DNA of 64,000 bases, taken from assembly GCA_036898135.1 (NCBI GenBank), contig CM072525.1, forward strand, positions 56,415,874 through 56,479,873, written 5' to 3'. This document shows, piece after piece, positions 40,811 through 50,319 of the stretch; position 1 is the first letter of the stretch, and the number at the start of each line of letters is the position of its first letter. Origin of the DNA: Oncomelania hupensis. Taxonomy: Eukaryota > Mollusca > Gastropoda > Littorinimorpha > Pomatiopsidae. A model generated the notes under the pieces. It did not search any database and was not told the origin of the DNA. It saw nothing but the letters and a program-made list of their open reading frames with translations. The translations under genes and the position numbers were made by a program.

Positions 40811-42532
40811 ATGCCGAGCGACAGTGTACAGCATCGGCAAACAACTGGCCGGTTTTTGTGCAAGGTGGCGGACAATTTGAGGCAGTTTTCGTGGAGTAAA
40901 CTTGGTGAACACTGTGCGCCATTCTGCTGTGCTTGTGACACTGTGCCATCTAGACGTTTCAATGGCGTGACCGTGTTTGTGGTGTGCTTGCTTTTGCTAT
41001 GCGGCGATGTCGAATCTAACCCAGGACCCAACTCCCCTACAAAGGCGAGAAAAGAGAACGAGGAGAAGAAAGATGCTTCGTCAACCCCTGTGCCTGCTAC
41101 CCCTCACCGTGACAAAAGTACTGACCTGATAATGAAAGGCATCGACACTCTTAACAACAGGATGCAGTCATTCGAGAATAACCAAGTACAGCAGCTCGAG
41201 ACCATGACGCAAAGTATGCAACAGATAAGGGATACATTCACTGAAAGACTGGCCCAGATTGACTTAAACCAAGAGCATCTTCAAAGCAGAGTGGAAAGCC
41301 TTGAATCTCGATGCAGTGACCTACATAACGAAAACACAGACCTGCGTGCAGAAGTAGGGGCTCTACACAGCAAGCTAGACTCGTTGGAGAACCACAGCAG
41401 GAGAAACAATATCATCTTTCATGGAATTAGCAGAGAGCCTGGCAGTGAGAGTTGGGGGGAGTGTGAGAGGAAAGTGAGGGAGGTGATTGAGCAAGGTCTT
41501 GGCATCAAAGAGACTATTCACATTGAAAGGGCACACCGAATAGGCAAAGACAACATTATAGTGAAACTTCTTTCATACAAACACAAGATGCAGATTCTTT
41601 CTAAAGCCAGGATACTCAAAGCGAACGAGCGATTCCAGAAGGTGTTTATCAATGAAGATTTCTCTGTGGCACTACGAGACAAACGCAGAGTACTTCGAGA
41701 GAAAGCCAAAACACTACACGCTAACGGCGAAATGGCAAAACTCAGATTCGATAAACTGATTACCAGAGAAGGTGTGTTTGTATACAAGACGGTCGCCGAC
41801 GAGATAGTGAAGCTGCAGAGAAAGGAGTTTAGCAACAACAACGACGTGTACGAGCACACAGACAGACTGAGACCACAAGATGACAGAAGAGAGAAACTTT
41901 CACACACACAGCAAGATACTGACGCTGACAAACGACGATTCGACCCGGAGGACTGGAACTTTGATTCATTTGTTAAGCACGACAACGAGCTTCCGATCTT
42001 TCCGGCAGAAAATACGAATAGACGAGGCTGTGAAATTGGTGCCGACAACGAGTCAAACAGACTAGACACAGAGTCAGTGAGACTGCCAGTAGTGGAGAAG
42101 CGAAGGCCTACGAGCAGCGCAATGAATGACACGGACAGTGACACGCAGGCAGCACGATCTAATTTTAGACACGGAAACATAAACAATGATGTGCGACGTC
42201 ACAGCAACCCTGCGTCAGCGGCACGTGACAATAGCAAAAGCTGTGATAGGCCCTGCCCGGTGCTTACCCGCACTATGACGCGTAACGCATCAGTTTCAGT
42301 CAGTAGGCCTGATCAGGACAGTAGTGTCAACAAAGCAAAACAAACTGGTGCGGGCAGCGTGCGTAGTGGCAGAGACTCCTTAAACTCTTTTCAGCAGTGG
42401 GCCGTGACCAGTGGCAGGGCGCAGCAACAGTTTGGGGACAGAGGTGTGGCGTGCGGGAGAGGAGGGGGAGTTGCTAGAGGGGGGAGGGATAAAGACAAAG
42501 GGGGAAAGGGGCGGGGTGATGGCAGTAGATAA
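40811..42532 (+). CDS. LINE ORF1 protein with N-terminal 2A, coiled coil and RRM-like domain
   Basis: 573 residues from ATG 40811 (ACAACAATGC context). Residues 52-64 are hydrophobic (GVTVFVVCLLLLC), followed by the 2A motif GDVESNPGP at 65-73. 90-200 is a coiled coil (QVQQLETMTQSMQQIRD, LESRCSDLHNENTDLRAEV). About 200-330 is an L1-ORF1/Transposase_22-type RRM plus C-terminal domain (HSRRNNIIFHGI, IERAHRIGKDNIIVKLLS, VFINEDFS). The rest is charged and disordered, ending R/G-rich. By analogy it coats the element RNA and acts as a nucleic-acid chaperone. Skipping would release a 72-residue leader from the RNA-binding part. The frame ends in TAA at 42530-42532, immediately followed in frame by ORF2. 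Confidence 0.9.
   Translation: MPSDSVQHRQTTGRFLCKVADNLRQFSWSKLGEHCAPFCCACDTVPSRRFNGVTVFVVCLLLLCGDVESNPGPNSPTKARKENEEKKDASSTPVPATPHRDKSTDLIMKGIDTLNNRMQSFENNQVQQLETMTQSMQQIRDTFTERLAQIDLNQEHLQSRVESLESRCSDLHNENTDLRAEVGALHSKLDSLENHSRRNNIIFHGISREPGSESWGECERKVREVIEQGLGIKETIHIERAHRIGKDNIIVKLLSYKHKMQILSKARILKANERFQKVFINEDFSVALRDKRRVLREKAKTLHANGEMAKLRFDKLITREGVFVYKTVADEIVKLQRKEFSNNNDVYEHTDRLRPQDDRREKLSHTQQDTDADKRRFDPEDWNFDSFVKHDNELPIFPAENTNRRGCEIGADNESNRLDTESVRLPVVEKRRPTSSAMNDTDSDTQAARSNFRHGNINNDVRRHSNPASAARDNSKSCDRPCPVLTRTMTRNASVSVSRPDQDSSVNKAKQTGAGSVRSGRDSLNSFQQWAVTSGRAQQQFGDRGVACGRGGGVARGGRDKDKGGKGRGDGSR
41003..41029 (+). promoter_or_regulatory. 2A ribosome-skipping peptide coding site
   Basis: Encodes GDVESNPGP, matching the D-V/I-E-x-N-P-G-P consensus, after a hydrophobic run. 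Peptide bond formation would be skipped between G72 and P73 of ORF1. In other LINEs such N-terminal 2As can double as signal sequences when skipping fails; whether this one does is untested. Confidence 0.9.
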
Positions 42533-45500
42533 GGGTGTGGCCGAGGCCCAAATGAAATTTCCATATGTACTTGGAATTGCGAAGGATGGTTAAATAAACA
42601 GCATTCCTTTGATGTAACTCAATCATTAAATTGTTTTGATATTTTTGCGTTGAACGAAACTTTTGTTTATAAAGATAATTTAACTTATGCCAACTTTTCA
42701 ACATACAATGTATTTTGTTCCAAAGCTGTGAAGCTGAGTGATGCAGGAAGGAGGTCAGGGGGAGTCCTGGTTTTTGTCCGTAAATCTATCTCCCAGTATG
42801 TTGAGGTTGTTGATATTAATTTGGATCATGTCATTGTTTTGAAAGTTAAGAGAGAATTACTTGGTGGAACAAAAGATGTAATGATAGTGTGTATGTATAT
42901 TCATCCCCATGACAGTAAATATTGGCGTACAACTGTACAAGGTTATGGCATGGAGATTTTGGAATCGTGTATAATTGACTTGTATGAACGATTTGATAAT
43001 TTTTCTTTGTTGATATGCGGTGACCTGAATGCCAGAACAGGTTCCTGCTATGCACCAATGCCTGACGTGGATGGACCATGGATGAATGATGACGAAAATG
43101 ATTTATATGACAATGATGATGAAAAAGAATGGAGGAGAAAGTCTGATGATAAGGATATGAATGCTTTTGGTAGAGAATTGTTAGATTTATGCTCTATGTT
43201 CGATTGTGTGATTTTGAATGGTCTGTGTAAGTTTGGGTGTGATGATGCCTTAACATATATTGGTGCAAATGGTACGAGCATGGTGGATTATTTTATCATG
43301 TCAAGAGAATTGTGTGTAAAAGAAATCGTATGTTCTTTACGTATTGAGCCTTTGATTGAATCGCCACATTCTCCTGTATCAATGAAATTGTTTTGTAAAG
43401 GCCTGCCTGTACATGATAAAGATAATGATCACAGCGCTAAATGGATAAATAAGATTATATGGGACAAGAGTAAAGAAGAAGAATTTCTTATAAGTTTTAA
43501 TTCTGATTCCATCCAGTTGATGTGCGACAGAGCAACTGTGACGCTGGACCATAATGTTGACACAGCTGTAGAATTGTTTAGTAGCGCATTGCGCGACGCG
43601 AGTGAATGTATGAGGAAGAGAGTGAAGGTGGGCGGTGTGAAGAGAGAGCCGTTATGGTATGATGCAGACTGTGCTACAGCACGGCGATACACGAGACGCA
43701 TGTTGACAGTTTTTAGACACACGAAACAGGCAACTGATAGGCAGGTGTATGTGACAGCGAGGAAACAATATAAAACTCTAATAGGTAAAAAGAAAACCGC
43801 CTTTGAACGTGGCAAAGCAGTCCACTTAGCATCATTAGGGGAAAATGGGCAGTTGTTTTGGAAGGAAATTAGAAAGATAAATGGTAAAAAGAAGAGTGGA
43901 ATTTGTAAGGATATAACAGACACAGCATGGTTTGAACACTTCCAAAAACTCTTCAACGATAACAAATCAATAGAAAAGGATGAGACATTTGTTAATCAGA
44001 TTAAAGAAAACATTGACGAACATGATTTATGTTATGAGTTAAACAAAGCAATAACAGAGGAAGAAGTTGTAGAAGCTGTTAAAAGGCTGAAAACAGGCAA
44101 AGCCTGCGGAGTAGATGAAGTGTTAGCTGAGATGTTGAAAGTTTCAGGGGAGAGAACTGTGAAATTTCTAGTAAAGCTATTTAATACGCTGCTGGATTTC
44201 GGGACATACCCGCAAGAGTGGGCAAAAGCGATAATCGTGCCGATTTTTAAGAAAGGAGATGCGAGGAACACAGATAATTATAGGGGCGTGTCCTTGCTGA
44301 GCCTTATGAGCAAGTGTTATACTTCAGTTTTAAACAGGAGACTTGTAAACTGGGTAGAGGAACAACATAAGATAACAGAAACACAGGCAGGCTTCAGAAA
44401 AGGTTATTCAACGGCAGACCATATATTTACTTTAAATGCAATTGTAGAAAAATGTTTTTCCAAAAGAGGGGGGAAATTATATGCCTGTTTCGTGGATCTA
44501 AAAAAAGCTTTTGACTCGGTGCAGCATCAACCTTTATTTGAAATACTTTTGCATAATAACAATATTGATGGGAAATTTATTAAAGCCATTATGTCTATTT
44601 ACAAAACTGTTCTGTCATGTGTGAGGATTGAAGACAGACTCACAGAATATTTTGAATGTCCAGTAGGTCTCAGACAAGGATGCATACTGAGTCCAGAAGT
44701 TTTTTCCTTGTTCATTAATGAAGTCGCAACAGCAGTAGATAATAGCGGCATGCATGGTGTACAGCTTTTACCTAATCTGATTGACTTGTTTTTGCTGCTA
44801 TTTGCTGATGACATTGTTCTCTTGTCCATCACTCCTCAGGGTTTGCAAAATCAGATCAATATTTTGAATGATGCTTGTAAAAGATTGTTTTTAAATATTA
44901 ACATTGAAAAGACTAAAGTTATTGTGTTTCGCAAGGGAGGTTATCTAGGAAAATATGAACAGTGGCATTTAAATGGGAACAAACTGGAAGTAGTCAACGA
45001 GTATAATTACTTGGGTTTTACGTTCACGACAAAGATGAGCATCAATAAGGGGGTAAACGCACTAGCGTTAAAGGGGAGAATAGCAGGCCTCGAATGTATG
45101 AAAACGATTTCAAAAATTAAAGACATTTACAGAAGTTGTTACTTTAAAATGTTTGATACACAGGTTCAGCCAGTGCTGTTGTATGCTTCTGAATTATGGG
45201 GGCTGCAAAGACTAACTAACATTGAAAGAGTGCACACTCTGGTTTGTAAGAGATTTTTGAATGTGCCATTGGGAGTTCCAACCAAGTTTATTTATGGAGA
45301 AACAGGAAGATACCCCTTGTATATTAATAGTACTGTAAGATGTATTCGTTACTGGCTGAAATTGCTTAAGTTAGACTACTCTAGGCTGCCCAGACAGGCT
45401 TACCAAATGTTGATGATCTTAAACGACAGTGGAAAGAAATGTTGGGTGACAAGGCTAGAAAACACTTTGAACACGTTAGGTTTTGGATATGTTTGGCTAC

Positions 45501-45985
45501 AACAAGGTGTGGGTAATGAAAATGCCTTTATTTCTGTGCTTAAACAAAGAATGAAAGATATTTATATTCAAGAATGGGACAGTTCTGTCTTAGTAAAAGA
45601 CAAATATCAAAGATACAGAATGTTCAAAAACGTGTTTGAGACGGAAGCGTATTTTGAGAGTATGCATGTAAAATGTTTTAGAGACTGTCTTACAAAGCTA
45701 CGGCTTGGTGTTTTGCCGGTAAGAGCATCCCACTTTAGATTGATGTTTGATGCCACTGGAGATATTCTGTGCAAATGTTGTAATGTACCAGAAGATGAGG
45801 ACCATTTTCTAACTAAATGTACATTATACAATGAATTGAGAGTTAAATATATAACTTTTCCTTTTCAATCCTGTGTAAATTTGCTACAATATGGATCCCA
45901 ATTTCACATATGGAGAATATGTTTGTTTACTTTTCACGCTTTAAAAATAAGAACAGAATATTATGAGCATGCTGCTTTTACGTAA
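42533..45985 (+). CDS. LINE ORF2: endonuclease and reverse transcriptase
   Basis: 1150 codons, open from the codon after the ORF1 stop; the endonuclease begins at once (NEISICTWNCEGW), and there is no ATG before it in frame. Endonuclease motifs: CTWN, ALNETF, YIHPHDSKYW, CGDLNARTG, MVDYFIMS, then ESPHSPV where ESDHxPV is expected. Reverse transcriptase: KTGKACGVDEVLAEML, DNYRGVSLLSLMSK, FVDLKKAFDSVQ, GLRQGCILSP, LLFADDIVLL. Near the C-terminus CKCCNVPEDEDHFLTKC is the LINE zinc-knuckle. The Asp-to-Pro change in the last endonuclease motif is odd for an otherwise intact protein. Translation needs readthrough of, or reinitiation after, the TAA. Confidence 0.9.
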   Translation, partial: GCGRGPNEISICTWNCEGWLNKQHSFDVTQSLNCFDIFALNETFVYKDNLTYANFSTYNVFCSKAVKLSDAGRRSGGVLVFVRKSISQYVEVVDINLDHVIVLKVKRELLGGTKDVMIVCMYIHPHDSKYWRTTVQGYGMEILESCIIDLYERFDNFSLLICGDLNARTGSCYAPMPDVDGPWMNDDENDLYDNDDEKEWRRKSDDKDMNAFGRELLDLCSMFDCVILNGLCKFGCDDALTYIGANGTSMVDYFIMSRELCVKEIVCSLRIEPLIESPHSPVSMKLFCKGLPVHDKDNDHSAKWINKIIWDKSKEEEFLISFNSDSIQLMCDRATVTLDHNVDTAVELFSSALRDASECMRKRVKVGGVKREPLWYDADCATARRYTRRMLTVFRHTKQATDRQVYVTARKQYKTLIGKKKTAFERGKAVHLASLGENGQLFWKEIRKINGKKKSGICKDITDTAWFEHFQKLFNDNKSIEKDETFVNQIKENIDEHDLCYELNKAITEEEVVEAVKRLKTGKACGVDEVLAEMLKVSGERTVKFLVKLFNTLLDFGTYPQEWAKAIIVPIFKKGDARNTDNYRGVSLLSLMSKCYTSVLNRRLVNWVEEQHKITETQAGFRKGYSTADHIFTLNAIVEKCFSKRGGKLYACFVDLKKAFDSVQHQPLFEILLHNNNIDGKFIKAIMSIYKTVLSCVRIEDRLTEYFECPVGLRQGCILSPEVFSLFINEVATAVDNSGMHGVQLLPNLIDLFLLLFADDIVLLSITPQGLQNQINILNDACKRLFLNINIEKTKVIVFRKGGYLGKYEQWHLNGNKLEVVNEYNYLGFTFTTKMSINKGVNALALKGRIAGLECMKTISKIKDIYRSCYFKMFDTQVQPVLLYASELWGLQRLTNIERVHTLVCKRFLNVPLGVPTKFIYGETGRYPLYINSTVRCIRYWLKLLKLDYSRLPRQAYQMLMILNDSGKKCWVTRLENTLNTLGFGYVWLQQGVGNENAFISVLKQRMKDIYIQEWDSSVLVKDKYQRYRMFKNVFETEAYFESMHVKCFRDCLTKLRLGVLPVRASHFRLMFDATGDILCKCCNVPEDEDHFLTKCTLYNELRVKYITFPFQSCVNLLQYGSQFHIWRICLFTFHALKIRTEYYEHAAFT

Positions 45986-46142
45986 TCCCAGGAATAAATT
46001 TGCTGTTATCTGTAAATTGTCAGACTGTAATAAGTAAATCACGTGACCAACTATACCTATATCTATGGGCTGGTGGCCCGAAGATTGTGCTAATTTATTG
46101 TATGTTATGCTTTTGAGAATTAAACGGACGATGTCCAAATGT
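45986..46142 (+). other. 3' UTR of the inner 2A LINE
   Basis: 157 bases, ending TTAAACGGACGATGTCCAAATGT; no A tail or tandem tail before the right target duplication. Confidence 0.8.
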
Positions 46143-46156
46143 CATCGCTCAGAGGA

Positions 46157-46507
46157 AAAATAAAATTAAACATTGGCAATTAATTATTGCCATTCGTATT
46201 TTGCCGAAAAAAGTGAATACTGCCAAAAACATTGATCTTTTGGACTTCATCATATCAGACGGATTTCCATACTTCAAGTACATTTCTTTCCAACAATCAG
46301 AGGTGACGAAGAGAAAGAATGGACAATTTGGAATAGTGACGGCGAGTTTCCTCATCTTTCTCTCTTCTTTCATCCTGCTATCTGGGGACGTGGAGGCCAA
46401 TCCAGGACCAACTTCGCCCTCTGTGGTGGGCTTAAGGAACAAATTCAACAGCGCCACCATGTCGAACACTCCTGAAGTTGTTTCGTCAATACAACATAAT
46501 CATTACG
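46157..46507 (+). pseudogene. Outer LINE ORF1, 2A-containing piece
   Basis: Continues the frame of 40633-40699. About 50 polar residues lead into the hydrophobic run TASFLIFLSSFILL and then GDVEANPGP (46384-46410), a second 2A consensus. The piece ends SIQHNHY at 46507, where the Tx1 LINE enters; the next codons are at 58466. The frame itself is unbroken here. Confidence 0.82.
46384..46410 (+). promoter_or_regulatory. Second 2A peptide coding site (outer LINE)
   Basis: GDVEANPGP preceded by a hydrophobic segment, as in the inner LINE. The two motifs differ at one residue while their surroundings differ widely, which points to selection on the motif. Confidence 0.88.
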
Positions 46508-47098
46508 GGAGAGACTCATGTGTCATGAGTACAGGCGGTGTTTTTTTTTGGATGCTCTGCTTTCTACATGGATTATCAACGGCGACATGGATTATCGTGG
46601 ATCTAAACTAACATCGACGTGTGCATAAGAATGTGGTCTATGTGGTGGTGCTAATTTTAGGCAGTATTGTTTAAAACTTTCTGGTGTATATTGATTTTCT
46701 TTTCTTCATCGGTCTGTGTGCTAGCCATTATTAGGCAGTTTTTGAGTGCCTTCCATTTTGCTACAGTGGTTATTGACAAGTGCTTTGCACGTGCGCTGCG
46801 TGAGTGCGTAGCGCATACAACTGGGTCGCTATCGGTACAATGGCTGAGGGTGGGGCACACCTGCTCAATGCCTATTTGAGCAGCACTCTTAGGTTCTCCC
46901 ACATTTTGCTGGCTGCGGGCTATTTATAGCTTGCCTACACCCTCCCTTTCAGTGAAAGGAAAGGAAAGAAGAGCACCGGCGAGGCTATTTATAGCTAGCC
47001 TGGCTGAACTAACTACAAAACCTAAAAGCTTTGGTTGAGTCAGTGTGGGGGAGGGAGGTGGAGAGAGAAGGGAGGTGGACTGCGAGCCGGTGTTTACA
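46508..47098 (+). other. Tx1 LINE 5' UTR
   Basis: Non-coding. GGCTATTTATAGC occurs as two similar blocks near 46918 and 46984, possible TATA-like elements of an internal promoter; speculative. Confidence 0.5.
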
Positions 47099-48160
47099 AT
47101 GAATAACGAAATGCCTGACTTTGACAAAAAACCTTACACAACATCTGAGATTTGTGCGGCGGCGGAGAGGGTGTGTGGGTACAAGACTATGGATGGTGCC
47201 CAAAGAATCGGCGGATTGTGGCGCATCTATCCCCTTCAGAGAGAGTCAAGACAAAAACTGCTGCTTAACGGGGTGGTGCTGAGAGGGGTGATGGTTAATG
47301 TTAAGAGCAGGAATCCCTACTTTGTTCGCAATCCAACTATCACGGACCAGGTGGGGGACCGGATGGACCAACAACCATCCTCCACTAGGTTGGTGGTGGG
47401 GAATGTTCCCCTATCATATGCAGACGCTGACATTCTAGACGCGATCAAAAGCCTAGGCGTAACTGTGCTGTCAAAGATGTTTCTAGAAAGAGACAGGGAC
47501 GAAAACGGCAGACTTACACGCTGGAAAACAGGGCGCCGATTCGTGTATATCACGACTTCTGAAAAAGTACTACCAAGGGGGATAGAAGTGGGGCCTTTCA
47601 GGGCTTCACTTTATCATAAAGAACAGAGAACGGAGGATCGCCAGCGTGCGGCAGTATGTCGGCGATGCCTGGAACAAGGCCACATGGCGGCAGACTGCGC
47701 GGCGCCCATAAAGTGTCGCCAGTGTCTTAAGGACGGACACAAAGCAGGGGGCCCGGAATGCGAGCTCGCAACTGCGGGCCAAGCGGACGACGAGCGGAGG
47801 AAGGGGGAGGAGGAACACGGCGAGACCAACAGGCAGACGGGAGGAGACGGTCTCCAAGACAACCAAGCAACCCCACTACAAGATAAGGAAGGGACTGAGA
47901 AAGGGGAGAAGAAGAAGGAGGAGAGCAAGAAGAGCGGTACCAGGGACAGAGGTCGGCCCCGGGCCCGAGCGACGTCGGTGGGTCAGCTGACCCTGGAGGG
48001 GTTCAGGAGGGCGACGTCGGGCTCGGTCAAGCGCAAAACTCAACCGGACACCACGCCCCCGAGTCAGGCGGGGAAACATCGCAAGCTGCGCGACGACGAC
48101 GACGACGATGACTGTAAGAACGGGGAGCATGAGAGGAAGGAGGAGAGTGGGGAGGGGTGA
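47099..48160 (+). CDS. Tx1 LINE ORF1 protein with CCHC zinc knuckles
   Basis: 353 residues from ATG 47099; the frame is open further upstream but without ATG. Residues 1-110 resemble a degenerate RRM with LWRIYPLQRESRQKLL. A second RRM-like part has STRLVVGNVPLSYADADILD. Then CRRCLEQGHMAADC and CRQCLKDGHKAGGPEC, two CCHC knuckles. The last 130 residues are charged (E/K/D-rich with an acidic DDDDDDDC run). This is the usual Tx1/L1-like ORF1 with gag-type knuckles that binds the element RNA. Intact, unlike ORF2. Confidence 0.83.
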   Translation: MNNEMPDFDKKPYTTSEICAAAERVCGYKTMDGAQRIGGLWRIYPLQRESRQKLLLNGVVLRGVMVNVKSRNPYFVRNPTITDQVGDRMDQQPSSTRLVVGNVPLSYADADILDAIKSLGVTVLSKMFLERDRDENGRLTRWKTGRRFVYITTSEKVLPRGIEVGPFRASLYHKEQRTEDRQRAAVCRRCLEQGHMAADCAAPIKCRQCLKDGHKAGGPECELATAGQADDERRKGEEEHGETNRQTGGDGLQDNQATPLQDKEGTEKGEKKKEESKKSGTRDRGRPRARATSVGQLTLEGFRRATSGSVKRKTQPDTTPPSQAGKHRKLRDDDDDDDCKNGEHERKEESGEG

Positions 48161-48278
48161 TCCCCCTCGTCATGATGTGTGCTCTGGACGACGGACTGGA
48201 CTCGCTGCACGGATTTATGAACTTTCTCATTGAACTGGACACGGCATTACAGGATCGCGAACACTATTAATTAAGTTA

Positions 48279-49811
48279 ATGTCATCTTTGAATGTTCGAG
48301 GGTTGCGCAATAGACTGAAAAGAAAAACCTTATTTCACAGCTTTAAGAAAAACCATTTTGACATCATCTGTTTGCAGGAAACTTATATCTTGGACAGCGA
48401 TGTAGAGCAGTGGGAAAGGGAATGGGGAGGAAAAATCTTGAATTGGCCAGGCACTAGTCATAGTATGGGACAGGCCATACTGATAAGGAACAATTTTCCA
48501 TACGATGTGGAATGCATTAAACGTAGCCAGCGCATCTTGGCTGTCTGTGTTCAAACTGACAATGAGCCTATCTGTATTTTTAACGCCTATGCACCAAATT
48601 TAAGTCAAGAAAAGGCTAACTTTCTAAACAGTCTTAAAGACTGCGTAAATAGCAATCTTATTAATCAAAAAATTGTGTGTGGCGACTTTAATTGTGTGAT
48701 GGATAATAATTTAGATATCATCAGTGGAGAAAAGCATAGGCAGGCCGATGTTGATATGTTTTGTACTTTTGTGATGGAGACAGAACTAAATGATGTTTGG
48801 CGTTTACACCATCAATCTGATATTGAGTATTCATGGTCTAGGAGGGATGCGGTAGCTAGGCGATTAGATTATGTTTTTGCCTCTGATGCGGCTTTAGAAA
48901 AATGCTTTAGTTGTGACCTGTTTTAAGTCGCACAAAGTGACCACAGAATGGTATGCGCCATGGACTAATTAGTCCATGTATGCGCTAAGCTGGCATTGTC
49001 AGCTGTGAAGAGAGGGCCTTCTTATTGGAAGTTTAATGACAGTTTGCTTCATGATGAGAAGTTTGTAGGTGAGATGAACAGTAAATTAGAAGAATACACG
49101 TTAGAGGAAGATGGGATGGATCCACAAGGAAAATGGGATTTATGCAAAGTCGAAATAAGAGAATTTTGCATTAGCTATAGTACACATAAGAAAAAGAATC
49201 TAGAACAACAAAACAAGGCACTGCAGGAAGAATTTAATGAAGTAGATAAAAGATTAGCTTTGGATCCATACGATAACGATTTGTTAAAAACAAAAGAGTT
49301 GCTAAAACAACGGGTTGAGATTGTTGAAATGCAAAAAGCTAAGAGTGCGCAAGTGCGGTCAAGAGAAAAATTCATAGCTGAAGGAGAGAAAAATACGCGT
49401 TATTTCCTAGGCTTAGAAAAGGCGAGAGCAAGTGCTAAAGTTATGGATCGATTAAAAACCGAAGACGGAAACGTTTTAACTAATCAGAGTGAAATTTTAC
49501 GGGAACAAGTGAAGTTTTATAGCAATGTATTTAGTCGGAAAGGTCATTTTGACGAGAATAAAGCAGATACCTTCACACAAAATGTAAATATACCTCAACT
49601 TAGTGTAGAACAAAAAGTTAGAATGGATGAACCGATACATGAGCACGAGATTGGAAAGGCTCTAAAAAGCATGAAAACGGGCACTGCACCTGGTCTAAAC
49701 GGACTAACAACATCTTTTATGAAATTCTTCTGGCCTAAATTAAAAGAAATGGTTGTAGCGTCAATAAAAGCAGCCTATGATAAGGGTGAAATGTCCGTGA
49801 CATCTGATTAA
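48279..49811 (+). pseudogene. Tx1 LINE ORF2, endonuclease and N-terminal RT part
   Basis: From ATG 48279: SLNVRGLRNRLKR, DIICLQETYI, IFNAYAPN, VCGDFNCVMD, RRLDYVFAS, a TAA at 48924-48926, then in the same frame VAQSDHRMV. After about 70 bases with a frame change, 48996-49808 continues with the L1-type linker (RGPSYWKFNDSLL, REKFIAEGEKNTRYFLGLEK) and the start of RT (LKSMKTGTAPGLNGLTTSFM). A further shift follows near 49805, then TDYKILAKCLALRLS leads to the hAT-like insertion at 49891. Confidence 0.82.
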
Positions 49812-50319
49812 CAAACACTGACTATAAGATTCTAGCCAAGTGTCTGGCACTCCGTTTATCCAATGTTATCTCCGACCTGGTGTCAGAAGACATGGGTGCC
49901 ACCTTTCCGCCTACAGTCGGAAAATCAGATTTTTGCTGAAGCCTACAATCGGAAATCCGATTTTTCGAAAAAAAAAATCGTAAAAAAAAATTATAAACGA
50001 AACAAGATTTGTATCAGATTTGTGTAAAGATGCACAGCTGAAAGGGGCATAACCCGCGTATCCGGTTGATGACTTCCGGCCGGTCAGACTGAAGCATGGA
50101 TATTGTGACTTTGTGTTCCAATCATGCCGTTTTTAGAGGAAAATACCGATACTGGAAAGAAAAAAGCGTGAGAGGTAGATAAGGGAATGAAGAATAAGTG
50201 GAGGTGGGAATGGATGTCAGATAAGTTTGATCCTGATGGCGATGAATGCCGGTTGTGGCTGAGAAAATTGGATCAGCCTGGTTTGAAAAAAAACCAAAAC
50301 AATGCTTTTTGTTCTTGTG

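Larger units (their letters stand above)
40700..46142 (+). mobile_element. Full-length inner 2A LINE with two intact ORFs
   Basis: Flanked by the 14-bp direct repeat CATCGCTCAGAGGA at 40686-40699 and 46143-46156. 111 bases of 5' UTR (GGTCACGTGGTCGCC...), ORF1, a single TAA, ORF2 in the same frame, and a 157-base 3' UTR ending GATGTCCAAATGT with no poly(A) tail. Length 5443 bp. Open ORFs and a perfect target duplication indicate a recent insertion. Clade not resolved: ORF1 is L1-like (coiled coil plus RRM), while 2A signals are known from CR1/L2-type and trypanosome ingi/L1Tc LINEs. Confidence 0.93.

Noticed and set aside
41518..42186. 222-codon minus-strand ORF
   Set aside because: Shadow of the LINE ORF1; Ser/Leu-rich with no domain.
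47606..48242. Several minus-strand ORFs
   Set aside because: Shadows of the GC-rich Tx1 ORF1.
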